From: Takashimella koratensis
Lineage: Eukaryota; Basidiomycota; Tremellomycetes; Trichosporonales; Tetragoniomycetaceae
Assembly: GCA_003116875.1 (NCBI GenBank)
Contig: BCKT01000005.1
Span: 744,001 to 808,000, forward strand
Length of the DNA stretch: 64,000 nt
Reading direction: 5' to 3'
Shown: positions 55,412 to 64,000 of the stretch, piece after piece
Numbering within the stretch: position 1 is the first letter of the stretch
Layout of the letters: each line of letters opens with the position of its first letter
Notes under the pieces: model-generated
What the model saw: the letters and a program-made list of their open reading frames with translations, nothing else
Databases searched by the model: none
What the model was told of the DNA's origin: nothing
Program-made: the position numbers and the translations under genes

Positions 55412-57908
55412 ATGCAGTCGTTCTTTGGCGCCCAGCCTACGCAATCCAAGACCACCGTCGTCTCCAAGGTTGTCAAAAAAGTCATCGTCCGACCTCACCC
55501 TCCGACCTCCACATCTTCCCCTTCCTCTTCTCTTTCCCGACAGACTCCTTCCTTGACCAACCTCAAACGGACTCCCTCAACCTCTGCCTCGCCTATTCCA
55601 CGAGGTTCCAAGAAGTCCAAGCTCTCTGCAACCTCTTCGTCCGTCTCGACTCCCCGGTCGCCAGCTGGTTCCGCCCGGCGAGCCAAGTCGCCGAAACGGG
55701 AGGTCCGAGTCCGGCCCGAGTCGGACGAAAGTGAGAGCGATGAGGACAGTGATCGAGCCGCGAGGAGGAGGGTCGGGAGCAGTGTGCTACCAGGGGACGA
55801 AGAGGTAGGAAGGAACGTCTTCTCGGCGCCGAGGTCCGAAGAAGGAGAGAAGGAAGGGGAGGCGCAAGAGTCGGCATGGAAGGGGTTCGTGGGGACTGAA
55901 CAGGTCGTGAGGGGCGAGAACGGTCCAGTCAAAGATGTGAAGAACGCATTGGACAAGTATATTGCTTGTGAGTTTGAACCGAACGGAATCGATCAGCTAC
56001 TATCTGGATTGACAGTGGGGTTTGTGCTGACGACTCATGTAGACTTCCCGCAAGAGGGTTTCGAGAAGGCCGAGCCACTGCCCACGGTCGAGTTACTCTA
56101 CCCCTCGGGATGCAAGGAGAGGTACGTTGGACGAGCTGAACGAAATTGTGGTCGCGAAATACAGCTGGCTAACTACGAGGCCAGATTCGTCCTCCTCACT
56201 GTCACTTCGGCGAGGGAGTACAACCCGATCGGCGAGCTGCGCGCCGCCCTGCGTCTCATCCTTGAGCGTGAGCTGCTTCTCCCCCCCTCCCCCCTCCCTC
56301 CTTCCCCATTCCTCCCGTGTACACCTAGGGCTTAGCTGATACTCTTGCCTAATCCAGACTACATCCCTCCTTCGCATGCGCACATCTTCGGTACTCTTTC
56401 CGACCCACTTGCCGAGTCTGCCTCGCTCGCGCCTACCCGCGTCTCTTCTCCTCACCCTACTACACTCGCCACCCCTCCTCCTGACGGTTCCCCTGCCGCA
56501 GGGTCCGTATCCACCCCTGGTGCTCACTCGGGTACCGACCATTCCACTCCCGGCGGCGTATCTCATCTCCTCCCTTCTCTCTCCTCCGTCACCGCTCCGG
56601 CCTCACCATCCCCGGCTCCCGCACACGTCGAGACCATCGGCGACGCCTTGCGCCGAGCGCTCGCCCCGAACCGAAGGGACGGACCGGGCCTCGTCCGTGC
56701 CGTCGAGAGGTACAATGCAGCTATGGCGGAGATGCAGAGAGATGGGAGTCTGAAGAGATGGTTGGCCAACGCAGAGGATAGGTCGTTTAAACAGAGGCAG
56801 TGGTCGGTCCTTGTGGACTTTGTGAATGATCAGGCATATTCGAGAGCAGTGGGACCGTACTCTGAGCAGCTTGAGGTGAGTGCGCACAGAGTCAAGATTG
56901 GAGGGAGAGGAGACATATGGATTTGGACACTAAAGGTGCGAGAGAGTGTAAGTGCTGATTCCTTTCCATAGCATCACCCGAAGCACTCGGACAAGGTCGC
57001 GGCAGCGATCAGTGAGAAGGAAGACGCGTACGGCGAGTTACGGCATAAGTGAGTCTTTGGTGGCAAGGCATGTTGCCTGTCTGTACTAACAAGTACCAGC
57101 TTCATGAGCAAGATCATTGAACAAACCGGACTCGGCCCTGACTCTGTCTTGTAAGTCTCATTCTCCCCATTTACTCTTGCCTCGTTGTCTGTTCCCTACC
57201 AATGTCTTTCTTTCGTGGACTCTGGCTGACATTTTCAGCGTCGACTTGGGCAGCGGTGTCGGCAACTGTGTTGTCCAAGCCGCCCTTCAAGCTGGCTGTA
57301 AAAGCTATGGTTTCGAACTCCTTCCTGTCCCTTCCCAATGCGCCCGCGCTCAGCTCGCAGAGTGTAAAAGGCGATGGGCGATGTGGTGTCTCTCCGCTGG
57401 GGAGGCTCAGGTGCATGAGGGTGACTTCAGAGAGCATAAGAAAGTGCCGCTAAGGTTAAAGTCGGCTGATGTAGTCGTGAGTCGCGCGCAAGTGAAACAT
57501 GCGGTTGGTTGTTCGTTTGCTGACTGGGGTGTTTTTTGTTTGGGTCTAGCTCGTCAATAACGAAGTCTTCCCATCGTCGCTCAATCAGGACCTAACGCAT
57601 CTCTTCCTCGAACTGAAAGAAGGCGCGATGATCGTTAGCCTGAAACCGTTCGTACCAGAGGGGTTCAGGATGAACGACTCGAATGTGAGTAATTCCATCT
57701 CAGTGGTTGCAGTCCTAGACTAGGAGTGAGGAGCGCTGACGATGATTAGTGTGATAGCTTTGCGGCAATCTTACGATCCACCCCACACACTTACTTGCCC
57801 GGTTGGGTATCCTGGAAAGGCGATAGTGGGCGGTACTATGTACAAACGATCGATCGAGGTATGCGGAAGCGATACGAGGATCAAGGTCGGTCAAGGCGTC
57901 GAGGGTAG
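55412..57908 (+). CDS. DOT1: Histone H3-K79 methyltransferase Dot1
   Basis: Eight exons (55412-55967, 56043-56267, 56358-56875, 56972-57048, 57100-57150, 57239-57476, 57550-57684, 57750-57908) join to 652 aa. Dot1 transfers methyl groups from S-adenosylmethionine to Lys79 of histone H3 in nucleosomes. The catalytic domain has its motifs in order: NFMSKIIEQTGLGPDSVFVD, LGSGVGNCVVQAALQAGC (SAM-binding motif I, D-L-G-S-G-x-G), YGFELLPVPSQCARAQL, VHEGDFREH, VNNEVFPSSLNQDL (the N-N active-site motif), LELKEGAMIVSLKPFVPEGF. The N-terminal about 190 residues are Ser/Thr/Pro- and Lys-rich, as expected for DNA or nucleosome contact. The initiator is the first ATG that opens the frame, after a CT-rich leader. 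Confidence 0.92.
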
Positions 57909-58467
57909 GAGATGAGAACGTTTGATGTTGGCTAGTCGGTGTTCCTTGGAATTCTGGAGTCGGAAGTAGAGCAGAGAAGAGCAGGGGAGAGGAAAAAACA
58001 GGAGAAGAGAGGATCTGGACGGACTGTGTATCTTAGTATTGCATCTATCTCTTGTCCAGTCGCATGGTCGACCGTTGTAGTAGTCTAGTCATTGGTCGTA
58101 TATGAGATCGCAATAGGTCACCTGTCACTGACTTGCCTCATGGACAGTCTACCTCTATTCCCCATCTGAACCTCCCTTGCCGATCAGACCAGTGTCTGAG
58201 ATCACAAGGAGTACAAGCGCGAGTTGGGATATGTGCATGTCAATGATATCAAGAGGATGGCGTGTCGAGAAAGGTTTATGAAAACATACTGCAGTGCGTG
58301 GACTGGACTATAGATCGGTGTTGTTTGACGTGGGTATCTCTGTTGTGTATGATGCGAGGAGTCCTGATGCTGTGCTCTGTACTCGCCCCGCTTGTCTCGC
58401 CCTCCTTCTCTCTCTCTCGTTCTCCCTAGCTCTCTCAAGTCCTACAACATCCATGGTCGCCCCTGCT
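57909..58467. other. Convergent intergenic region between DOT1 and GrpE
   Basis: 3' flanks of two converging genes; no element recognised. Confidence 0.4.
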
Positions 58468-59282
58468 CTACTCGATGTGAGTAATGCCCACCTGAGCCGG
58501 CCTCAACACCCTTCCCTTGATCATCCACCCTTCCTTGCCCACCTCAAACACTTCCCCCTTCTCCCTCCCCTTTCCATCTTTCCTGGGCGGCGCGACCTCG
58601 GCGGGGATCTGGAACGTCGCCTCGTGCAAGTTGGGGTCGAACGCCTCGTCCATCGGGCTAAACTTGGTCACCCCATGCTGCTCGAGAGTCTTGATCAATG
58701 CTCGTCGCGTAAGCTCAACACCTTCGTGCAAGTTCGCCAAGGGGGAATTGGGCTCGAGAGGTTTAGGAACGTGCAAGAGAGCAGTGTCGAGTGTGTCCGC
58801 GGTAGAGAGGAGGTTACGAGCGAAAGAGGAGATTGCAAAGTCAGAAGCTTTGACTTTTTCTTCGCTAGAGCGTCGGGTGAGGGTTTGGTAGTCGGCTCGC
58901 ATGTACTGCATCTCCTTCTGCAAAATTGAGAAAGGGTAGTGTTCCGCATCAGCCAAGTGCTCACAAGGCATGTAGCAAAATGGGATAAAGTGGAGGGGAG
59001 GGAGAGAACAGATCGCTAAATTGCAAGAACAGCTTGAACAAGTGCTCGGATGCAGCTACTCACGTTGAGATCCTTGATCTTCCCCTCAAGCTCAGCAATC
59101 TTCTTCTCCGCCTCTTCAGCCTTGTCCCCAGCCTCGCTAGCGCCAGCCTCGGTCTCGGTCGCTGTCGAGTATGAGCGGGCGGCAACGATCCGAGCCGAGG
59201 CTAACCGAGCGGACGCGGGGCCGGCGCGGACCGAGGAGCGGAGGGAGGTGGAGACTGAGCGAAGAATAGTAGGGACGGACAT
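58468..59282 (-). CDS. MGE1: Mitochondrial GrpE (Mge1), nucleotide-exchange factor of mtHsp70
   Basis: Two exons (59064-59282, 58468-58917) give 222 aa from ATG 59282. GrpE/Mge1 releases ADP from mitochondrial Hsp70 and is needed for protein import and folding in the matrix. The first about 40 residues form an Arg/Ser/Ala-rich presequence (MSVPTILRSVSTSLRSSVRA). Then comes the acidic coiled coil (AEEAEKKIAELEGKIKDLN) and the GrpE core: MQYMRADYQTLTRRSSEEK, ISSFARNLLSTADTLDTALL, LIKTLEQHGVTKFSPMDEAF, DPNLHEATFQIP, and the usual ending IKGRVLRPAQVGI. Length and ending fit the family. Confidence 0.93.
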
Positions 59283-60019
59283 GGCGGTGGTGGGCGAGGG
59301 GGTTGATCGAGAGTGGAAGTGAACGAGAACGGGGCTCGTAGGTTGGAAGATGAGTAGAGGAATGACGAGGATGTAGAATCGACGATTTTGTGTAGTTTTT
59401 TTTTTTCTTCAACGTTCCGTCAAAGTTGCCGGCCGACAACAGCCGTGTGAAGCCATGGGCACAATTACGTAATCCTCCAGCGGGACTTTACGGTGTTATA
59501 GGGTGTGTGATAATTGGGGGGGCTACTTACAACCTCTGGCTAGTAATTACCCCTCTCGGCAACTGTCCCCTCTTTGGTTCCTTCCGCCACACTAGCCCTC
59601 TGCTAATTCCCCTTTGCCCACGGTGTAATCCCTAATCGCTATTTCCTAATTCCTAATCCCCTGCTACTGTATTTGCTAACCTCCAACCTAAACCCGAGGC
59701 CATCTCCATCCACCTCCATCTCATCTCACTCTGCTCGGTCCTCACTCTCACCCATCCACCCTCCTCGTCCTCTGACCCATCCACCCCGCCCACACCTGCA
59801 CCGACAACACCGCGACACCCCGCCTACCCCCTGAATCGTCGGAGACTGCTCTCAGTCGTCCCCGCGCCTTTCCCTTGATCTCGCCGCTCCTTTTTTTCTA
59901 ATCCCTAATCCCCCCGTCAAAACTCTCTCAAACCTACACCTCGCAACACTTCTCATCCTCCGCTACCTCCCCTTCCCATCCTCCACCCCCTCCTACCTCA
60001 CCACACCCTACCCATCACC
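59283..60019. promoter_or_regulatory. Divergent promoter region, MGE1 / winged-helix gene
   Basis: 737 bases lie between the two starts. The right half is a strong CT-rich leader. Several CCTAAT repeats occur (near 59628, 59645-59660 and 59898-59912), resembling degenerate telomere-type units or a clustered factor site. No TATA box seen. Confidence 0.4.
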
Positions 60020-61902
60020 ATGTCCGACGGACAAGAGGACGAGAAGCCTCTCACTGGCAACGATGCCTCTCTCACCACCGAGCCCGTCATCGATCCCGAG
60101 CTCGCCGACCTGCCCGCACCTCCACACCACACCTCCACCTCTGCAGCTCTCGACGAGACCGACGGCTCCCACCTCGATGACCCCTCCGCTACCGCCCCGA
60201 ACCTCGACCACCACTCCCTCGGCCCCCCGCAGATCCGCGAGCCCGGCGCGCCTATGAGCATCACCGAGGGGATTGCCAACGCGCCACCACCGCACCACAC
60301 CGATTTCTCCCCTTTGCCATTCACGACGGACGAGTCGATTGATGTGGGCGCGTTGGACGCCGCAGCCGAGGAAGGACCCGGGTCTCCCACTGCACGACTG
60401 ATGCGTGCCATCGCTCCGCCCAACGCAGCGCAGGCTACATTCACCTGGCCAGCGGTAAGTACCCTTCTCAAGACTGGATGCATGCGGACAGCCCAAGTGG
60501 AGGGTCACAATTCAGTCATAGGGGTGGCAGTGCCGCGTAGAGTCACCTTCGCTGACCAAAGTGCCACCGTCGCCATCCCCCTTCCTCCTGACATCCATCC
60601 ACCCTTGCCTCCTCTCGCCCGCCCTCATCGCGATCCCCATCCCCCTTGCGTTCCGCACTTACAGCCCCCACCCAACGCCAGTGTCAACTTGTTCATCGGT
60701 GAGTATCGACTCGGGATTTGATGACTCAGCAGTCGTCCTTCTCATCATCATCGTTCACCGCTGACATCCACCAGGTCGTGCGCTTCTCTCAAACGGCAAT
60801 GACAACTGGCCATTGGTGCGTGGCGACAAGTGATAGCCTGAGCTTCCTCCTCCACACCATCCATGGCCGCTCCGGGCTAAGCTGACATCATCAGAAACCC
60901 AACGACATTGTCAACTGGATCCGCAAACACTACCCGGAGGAGTGGGACGGTGACGAAGGACGATGCTCTGCGCACCGAGTCCGGACTTACCTCGCGCGAA
61001 AGGGTGCCGACATGTACTACGAGAAGCTCAACCAGGGCTGCATCGCTGGCTGGCGTATCCGGCAAAACCACCTGTGGCGATTCGAGAACGGCGGGTTCCA
61101 GGGGCGAGGAATGAAGCAAGAAGAGGCGATCGCCAACCAGCAAAAGGAGAACGAGATGGCGGTGACGGCAGCACACAAGGCTGCGGCCGCCGCAGCATTG
61201 GCGCAGGGTCACCCAAGCGTCAAGACCTCGGTCTCATCCAACAATGCCGAGCCGGCGAACAAGCGCGCGCGGAAGAGCCTCAACGGCCAGTCTCGGCGAC
61301 GGAGAAAAGAGGACGGCGGTCTCGATCTGGGTGGTGGATTCGGATACGACCACAGCTTTGGTCAACAAGATTATTCCCTCGCTGATCACTCTGCTGCCGT
61401 CGCGGGCCTCGACGACAACGGTGCTGACGGGGTCGATGGCGGGCTTGGTTCCGCTTCGGGTTCGGCATCGGGCCTTGCGATCGACCCTTCACTCTCGGCT
61501 GGAAGCGTGGGCGGGATCGGTGTTATCGCTCACCAAAACTCGGGCGACCTCGACTTGAGCCATCTCGGCGAGGGGGTTGGAAACACCCACGACCAGGAGG
61601 CCGCCGCCGCAGAGGCTGCGGCAGCAGCAGCGGCAGCTCTCGATGCGAGCATGGTCCAGCAGGCGATGCGTGCGGCAGCAGCGGCAGGAGCGTCCCAGAT
61701 GGATGACCTCGAGATGGGGATGCAACTCCCGATTGAGATGCAAATGCATGGAGGGGGCCACGATGACGATGATGGGGGAGCCGCGTATGGCCATTATGGT
61801 TCGGGATCGGTAGGTGCCGACGGCCAGTTTGATGCCTCGGGAGGGTACGGGTATGGGACGCAGGGGGATTACTCGGGCGCGTACGAGCAGAACGGGCAGT
61901 GA
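60020..61902 (+). CDS. Putative winged-helix-like regulatory protein
   Basis: Four exons (60020-60454, 60665-60698, 60775-60815, 60895-61902) join to 505 aa, start ATG 60020. The first about 145 residues are acidic and disordered. Residues about 148-240 are the only ordered part: VNLFIGRALLSNGNDNWPLK, PNDIVNWIRKHYPEEWDGDE, CSAHRVRTYLARKGADMYYE, then GCIAGWRIRQNHLWRFENGG. The order helix, I-V-N-W-I helix, R-V-R-T-Y-L helix, then a W-R-I...L-W-R-F wing recalls forkhead/winged-helix DNA-binding folds, but I cannot name the family. A basic patch (NKRARKSLNGQSRRRRKED) follows and could be a nuclear signal. The rest is Ala/Gly/Asp-rich low complexity with an Ala run. It is probably a transcription or chromatin factor; the function is inferred only. 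Confidence 0.6.
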
Positions 61903-63681
61903 TGAGGTGGGTGAGATAGGGATGGTGGGTGGCAAGGAGGGGTGGAGGGGAGGAGGGGAGGAGAAGGGTAAAGGAGGAGAAAGAATAAGGGGATGTGAGG
62001 GGCACGGTCCCAGGGCAAGAAGAAGTAAAACACAGCGACAGAAAGAAGTGTCATGTCGTGTGCAGTCATGAATATGGACGACGAGTCGAGGTTGAGGCTG
62101 TGAACTAGTCGAGGTATCTCCGTCGTTTGGTTGTTTCTTTCCTTACCAATGTCGTACGGCGTTGTCATGTACTTCGTTTCTTTCGTCCCTCCCTCCTCCG
62201 TCACCATGGCCCGACCCCTCTCCCGGCTGCTACGTGATATCCACTTCTCGTTCCCCTTCCCTCTGAGTTTTGGTCATACCCTACCCTCTCTCTCTCTCTT
62301 AGCACATTATACACATCCCTTTCTCCTGTGATATAGTCTCGGGTAGTTGACCAGCTTTTGGCGTTGATAGTGATAGGCTTTTTTTTCTCTACAACCTCTG
62401 CATATTATGATTCGACCAGGACTAGGTGGCAGGGCTAGGTTAGAAGGGAGGTGAGGCAGCGAGGCGACCGGCCCTTGCGCCTGTGTTTCGGAAAGCAAAG
62501 TGGGGACATGAAACGTAGTGACGAACGACCGGGCTCGGGAGGGCCGGATACAAGGGTTTCGAGGATCGGAAGACTCCTCTTGTTCACGCTCGGTCCATCA
62601 AAAAGCAAACAAACCAAAATCGTAGATCATGAGAAAGACGCGATGACGCCTACTGAATAGTCACGATATCCGACTACTCAAGCATGGGCCACTGGGACAA
62701 GGGATCAATGGATATTCGTGAGGAGGGGATTCAAAGCGAAATCGGCTAATTTCCCTAGTGCCGTCACCCATCAATCGATCAATCGATCAATCACCCTATC
62801 AACATCAACACATCAACGCATCACCCATCACTCCTCACTCCACCCCCATCAACAACCTCAACAACCAAGACGGCCTATCACGCATCAATCAATCATGCAC
62901 CTACCTCTCCTCCCTTAATCACCACCCTCGTCTAGCCCGCTCTTGCGGTTGGGCCGTGCTTCAATACGACATGATGTTTGTTTATTCCATGCCCCTCGCC
63001 CCAGCCCACCCACGCCTGATTCAACTAAAGGCCGGGAGAGGGCGCAGGGCGCTGGGGTCCGGTGTCCTTCCTTTTCACGCTTCGGCCCTTGGCGCCCCGT
63101 CCGTTTGTGATTCTGATGGCTAGCGGGCTAGCGGGGTCCAGCCAGCCACCATCAAACACAGACACAGAGGGACCAGCAACGGCAACTGACTTGATAGGCA
63201 GCAGCGAGAAACAGCGATTTTGTTACGACACGACGAGGTATCGATGTCTATCCGGTATCAATGCGCAACTAGTCCCTCACTCTCTCACACTCTCATTCTC
63301 TCACTTTCTACCTCTCCTTCACGACACCGACTTCGACAACCACCACGATACCAACTACCGACTACCGACAACCGGCTTGCATATATAAACTGACCATCCG
63401 TCGTGCCTCGAAGTCGCCATCTCACTTCCCACACACCCTCACAAACCCAAACGCTCGTCCTTCACACGACTCCTCCCTCCTCCTTTATCCTCTTGTTTAT
63501 TTCCCTCTTGGCCCTTTGGCTCTCCTTGAAGGAGTCCTCTCTCCATCACTTACCCCTGCACCAACCACGACGATACTTTCTCACCTCCCCAATTGACCCT
63601 TCATCCACTTTCCCGCTCCTCGCTCACCGCTCTTCCCCGTCCTCCTTCACTCCTGCCTCTATACCCCCACGCCGACTCACA
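61903..63681. other. 1.8 kb intergenic region before the last gene
   Basis: No gene supported. It contains ATCA-type short repeats (62770-62895) and, near the right end, a TATATAAA element and a long CT/CA-rich leader of the last gene. Confidence 0.4.
63382..63389 (+). promoter_or_regulatory. TATA box of the last gene
   Basis: TATATAAA, about 300 bases ahead of ATG 63682; a CT-rich leader lies between, so transcription probably starts in 63410-63500. Confidence 0.45.
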
Positions 63682-64000
63682 ATGATCTCTCGCTCGGTCG
63701 CCGGTTCGGTGTTCATGCAACACCGGCTCTTCTTCCGTGCCGTCCTCGTCGCGGCACTTCTCATGCTTGGCCATGTCTCCATGTGCATCTCTGCTGGTCT
63801 CATGGGTGAGTCTTCGCTTTCTGCCTCATACTTCTCACTTCATCTTAACCTCTTGTCTCCGCTTCTCACCTCTCACCGTTCTCTACATCTCCACCAACAT
63901 CACTGATACCCCTCCCTTCCTGTTTATTCCTGTTTAGGCGCACCGACAACCGACGCCATCCTTCTCGGCTCCTCCATCCAGAGTCTGTCAACTCTGATCG
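63682..64000 (+). CDS. Secreted or membrane protein, 5' part only
   Basis: Exon 1 (63682-63805) and the start of exon 2 (from 63938) are in the window; the gene runs off the right edge. The N-terminus MISRSVAGSVFMQHRLFFRA is followed by a hydrophobic span (AVLVAALLMLGHVSMCISAGL) that may be a long signal peptide or a signal anchor. Exon 2 begins APTTDAILLGSSIQSLSTLI. Intron donor GTGAGT and acceptor TTTAG are good. Too little is present to name the protein. Confidence 0.6.

Overview
The window is nuclear DNA of a basidiomycete fungus, most plausibly a Tremellomycete yeast or relative. Genes are compact, split by many 40-100 nt introns with GTGAGT/GTAAGT donors, and preceded by pyrimidine-rich leaders. 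The catalogue is fungal: ATG4, Dot1, an ING-type PHD protein, a Pcl-type cyclin, mitochondrial GrpE and Asl1/GH128 glucanases. The species was not identified. Exon models were read by eye; wherever I list every exon, their lengths sum to an open frame.

Layout. 1-14 kb: a minus-strand tandem cluster of BTB/POZ-domain genes, with seven recognisable copies in two subfamilies plus two shorter remnants. Several copies are broken. One plus-strand gene, a secreted Ser-rich ricin-B-lectin protein, sits inside the cluster. 14.4-23.1 kb, all minus strand: an ING/PHD chromatin reader, a Gly/Met-rich protein built from an array of mini-exons, and a long cyclin. Between the last two lie a 50-N gap and a 50-nt poly-G run. 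23.1-33.1 kb: about 10 kb with no gene I can support. 33.1-40.7 kb, minus strand: a small SANT/Myb-like protein and three tandem GH128 glycosidases. 41.4-45.1 kb: ATG4. 45.6-53.1 kb, plus strand: eight small, mostly intronless orphan genes that fall into related families, one of them frameshifted. 53.4-57.9 kb: a BCL7-like gene and Dot1, head to head. 58.5-61.9 kb: GrpE and a putative winged-helix regulator, head to head. 63.7 kb to the end: the 5' part of a secreted or membrane protein.

Two blocks look like recent lineage-specific birth and death: the BTB cluster at the left and the small-orphan array beside ATG4. The rest is conserved housekeeping: chromatin (ING, Dot1, BCL7-like), autophagy, mitochondrial import and cell-wall glucan. 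The best candidates for undescribed biology are the orphan array, the mini-exon gene, the BTB subfamily with a new N-terminal module, and the 10 kb gene-free stretch ahead of the cyclin.
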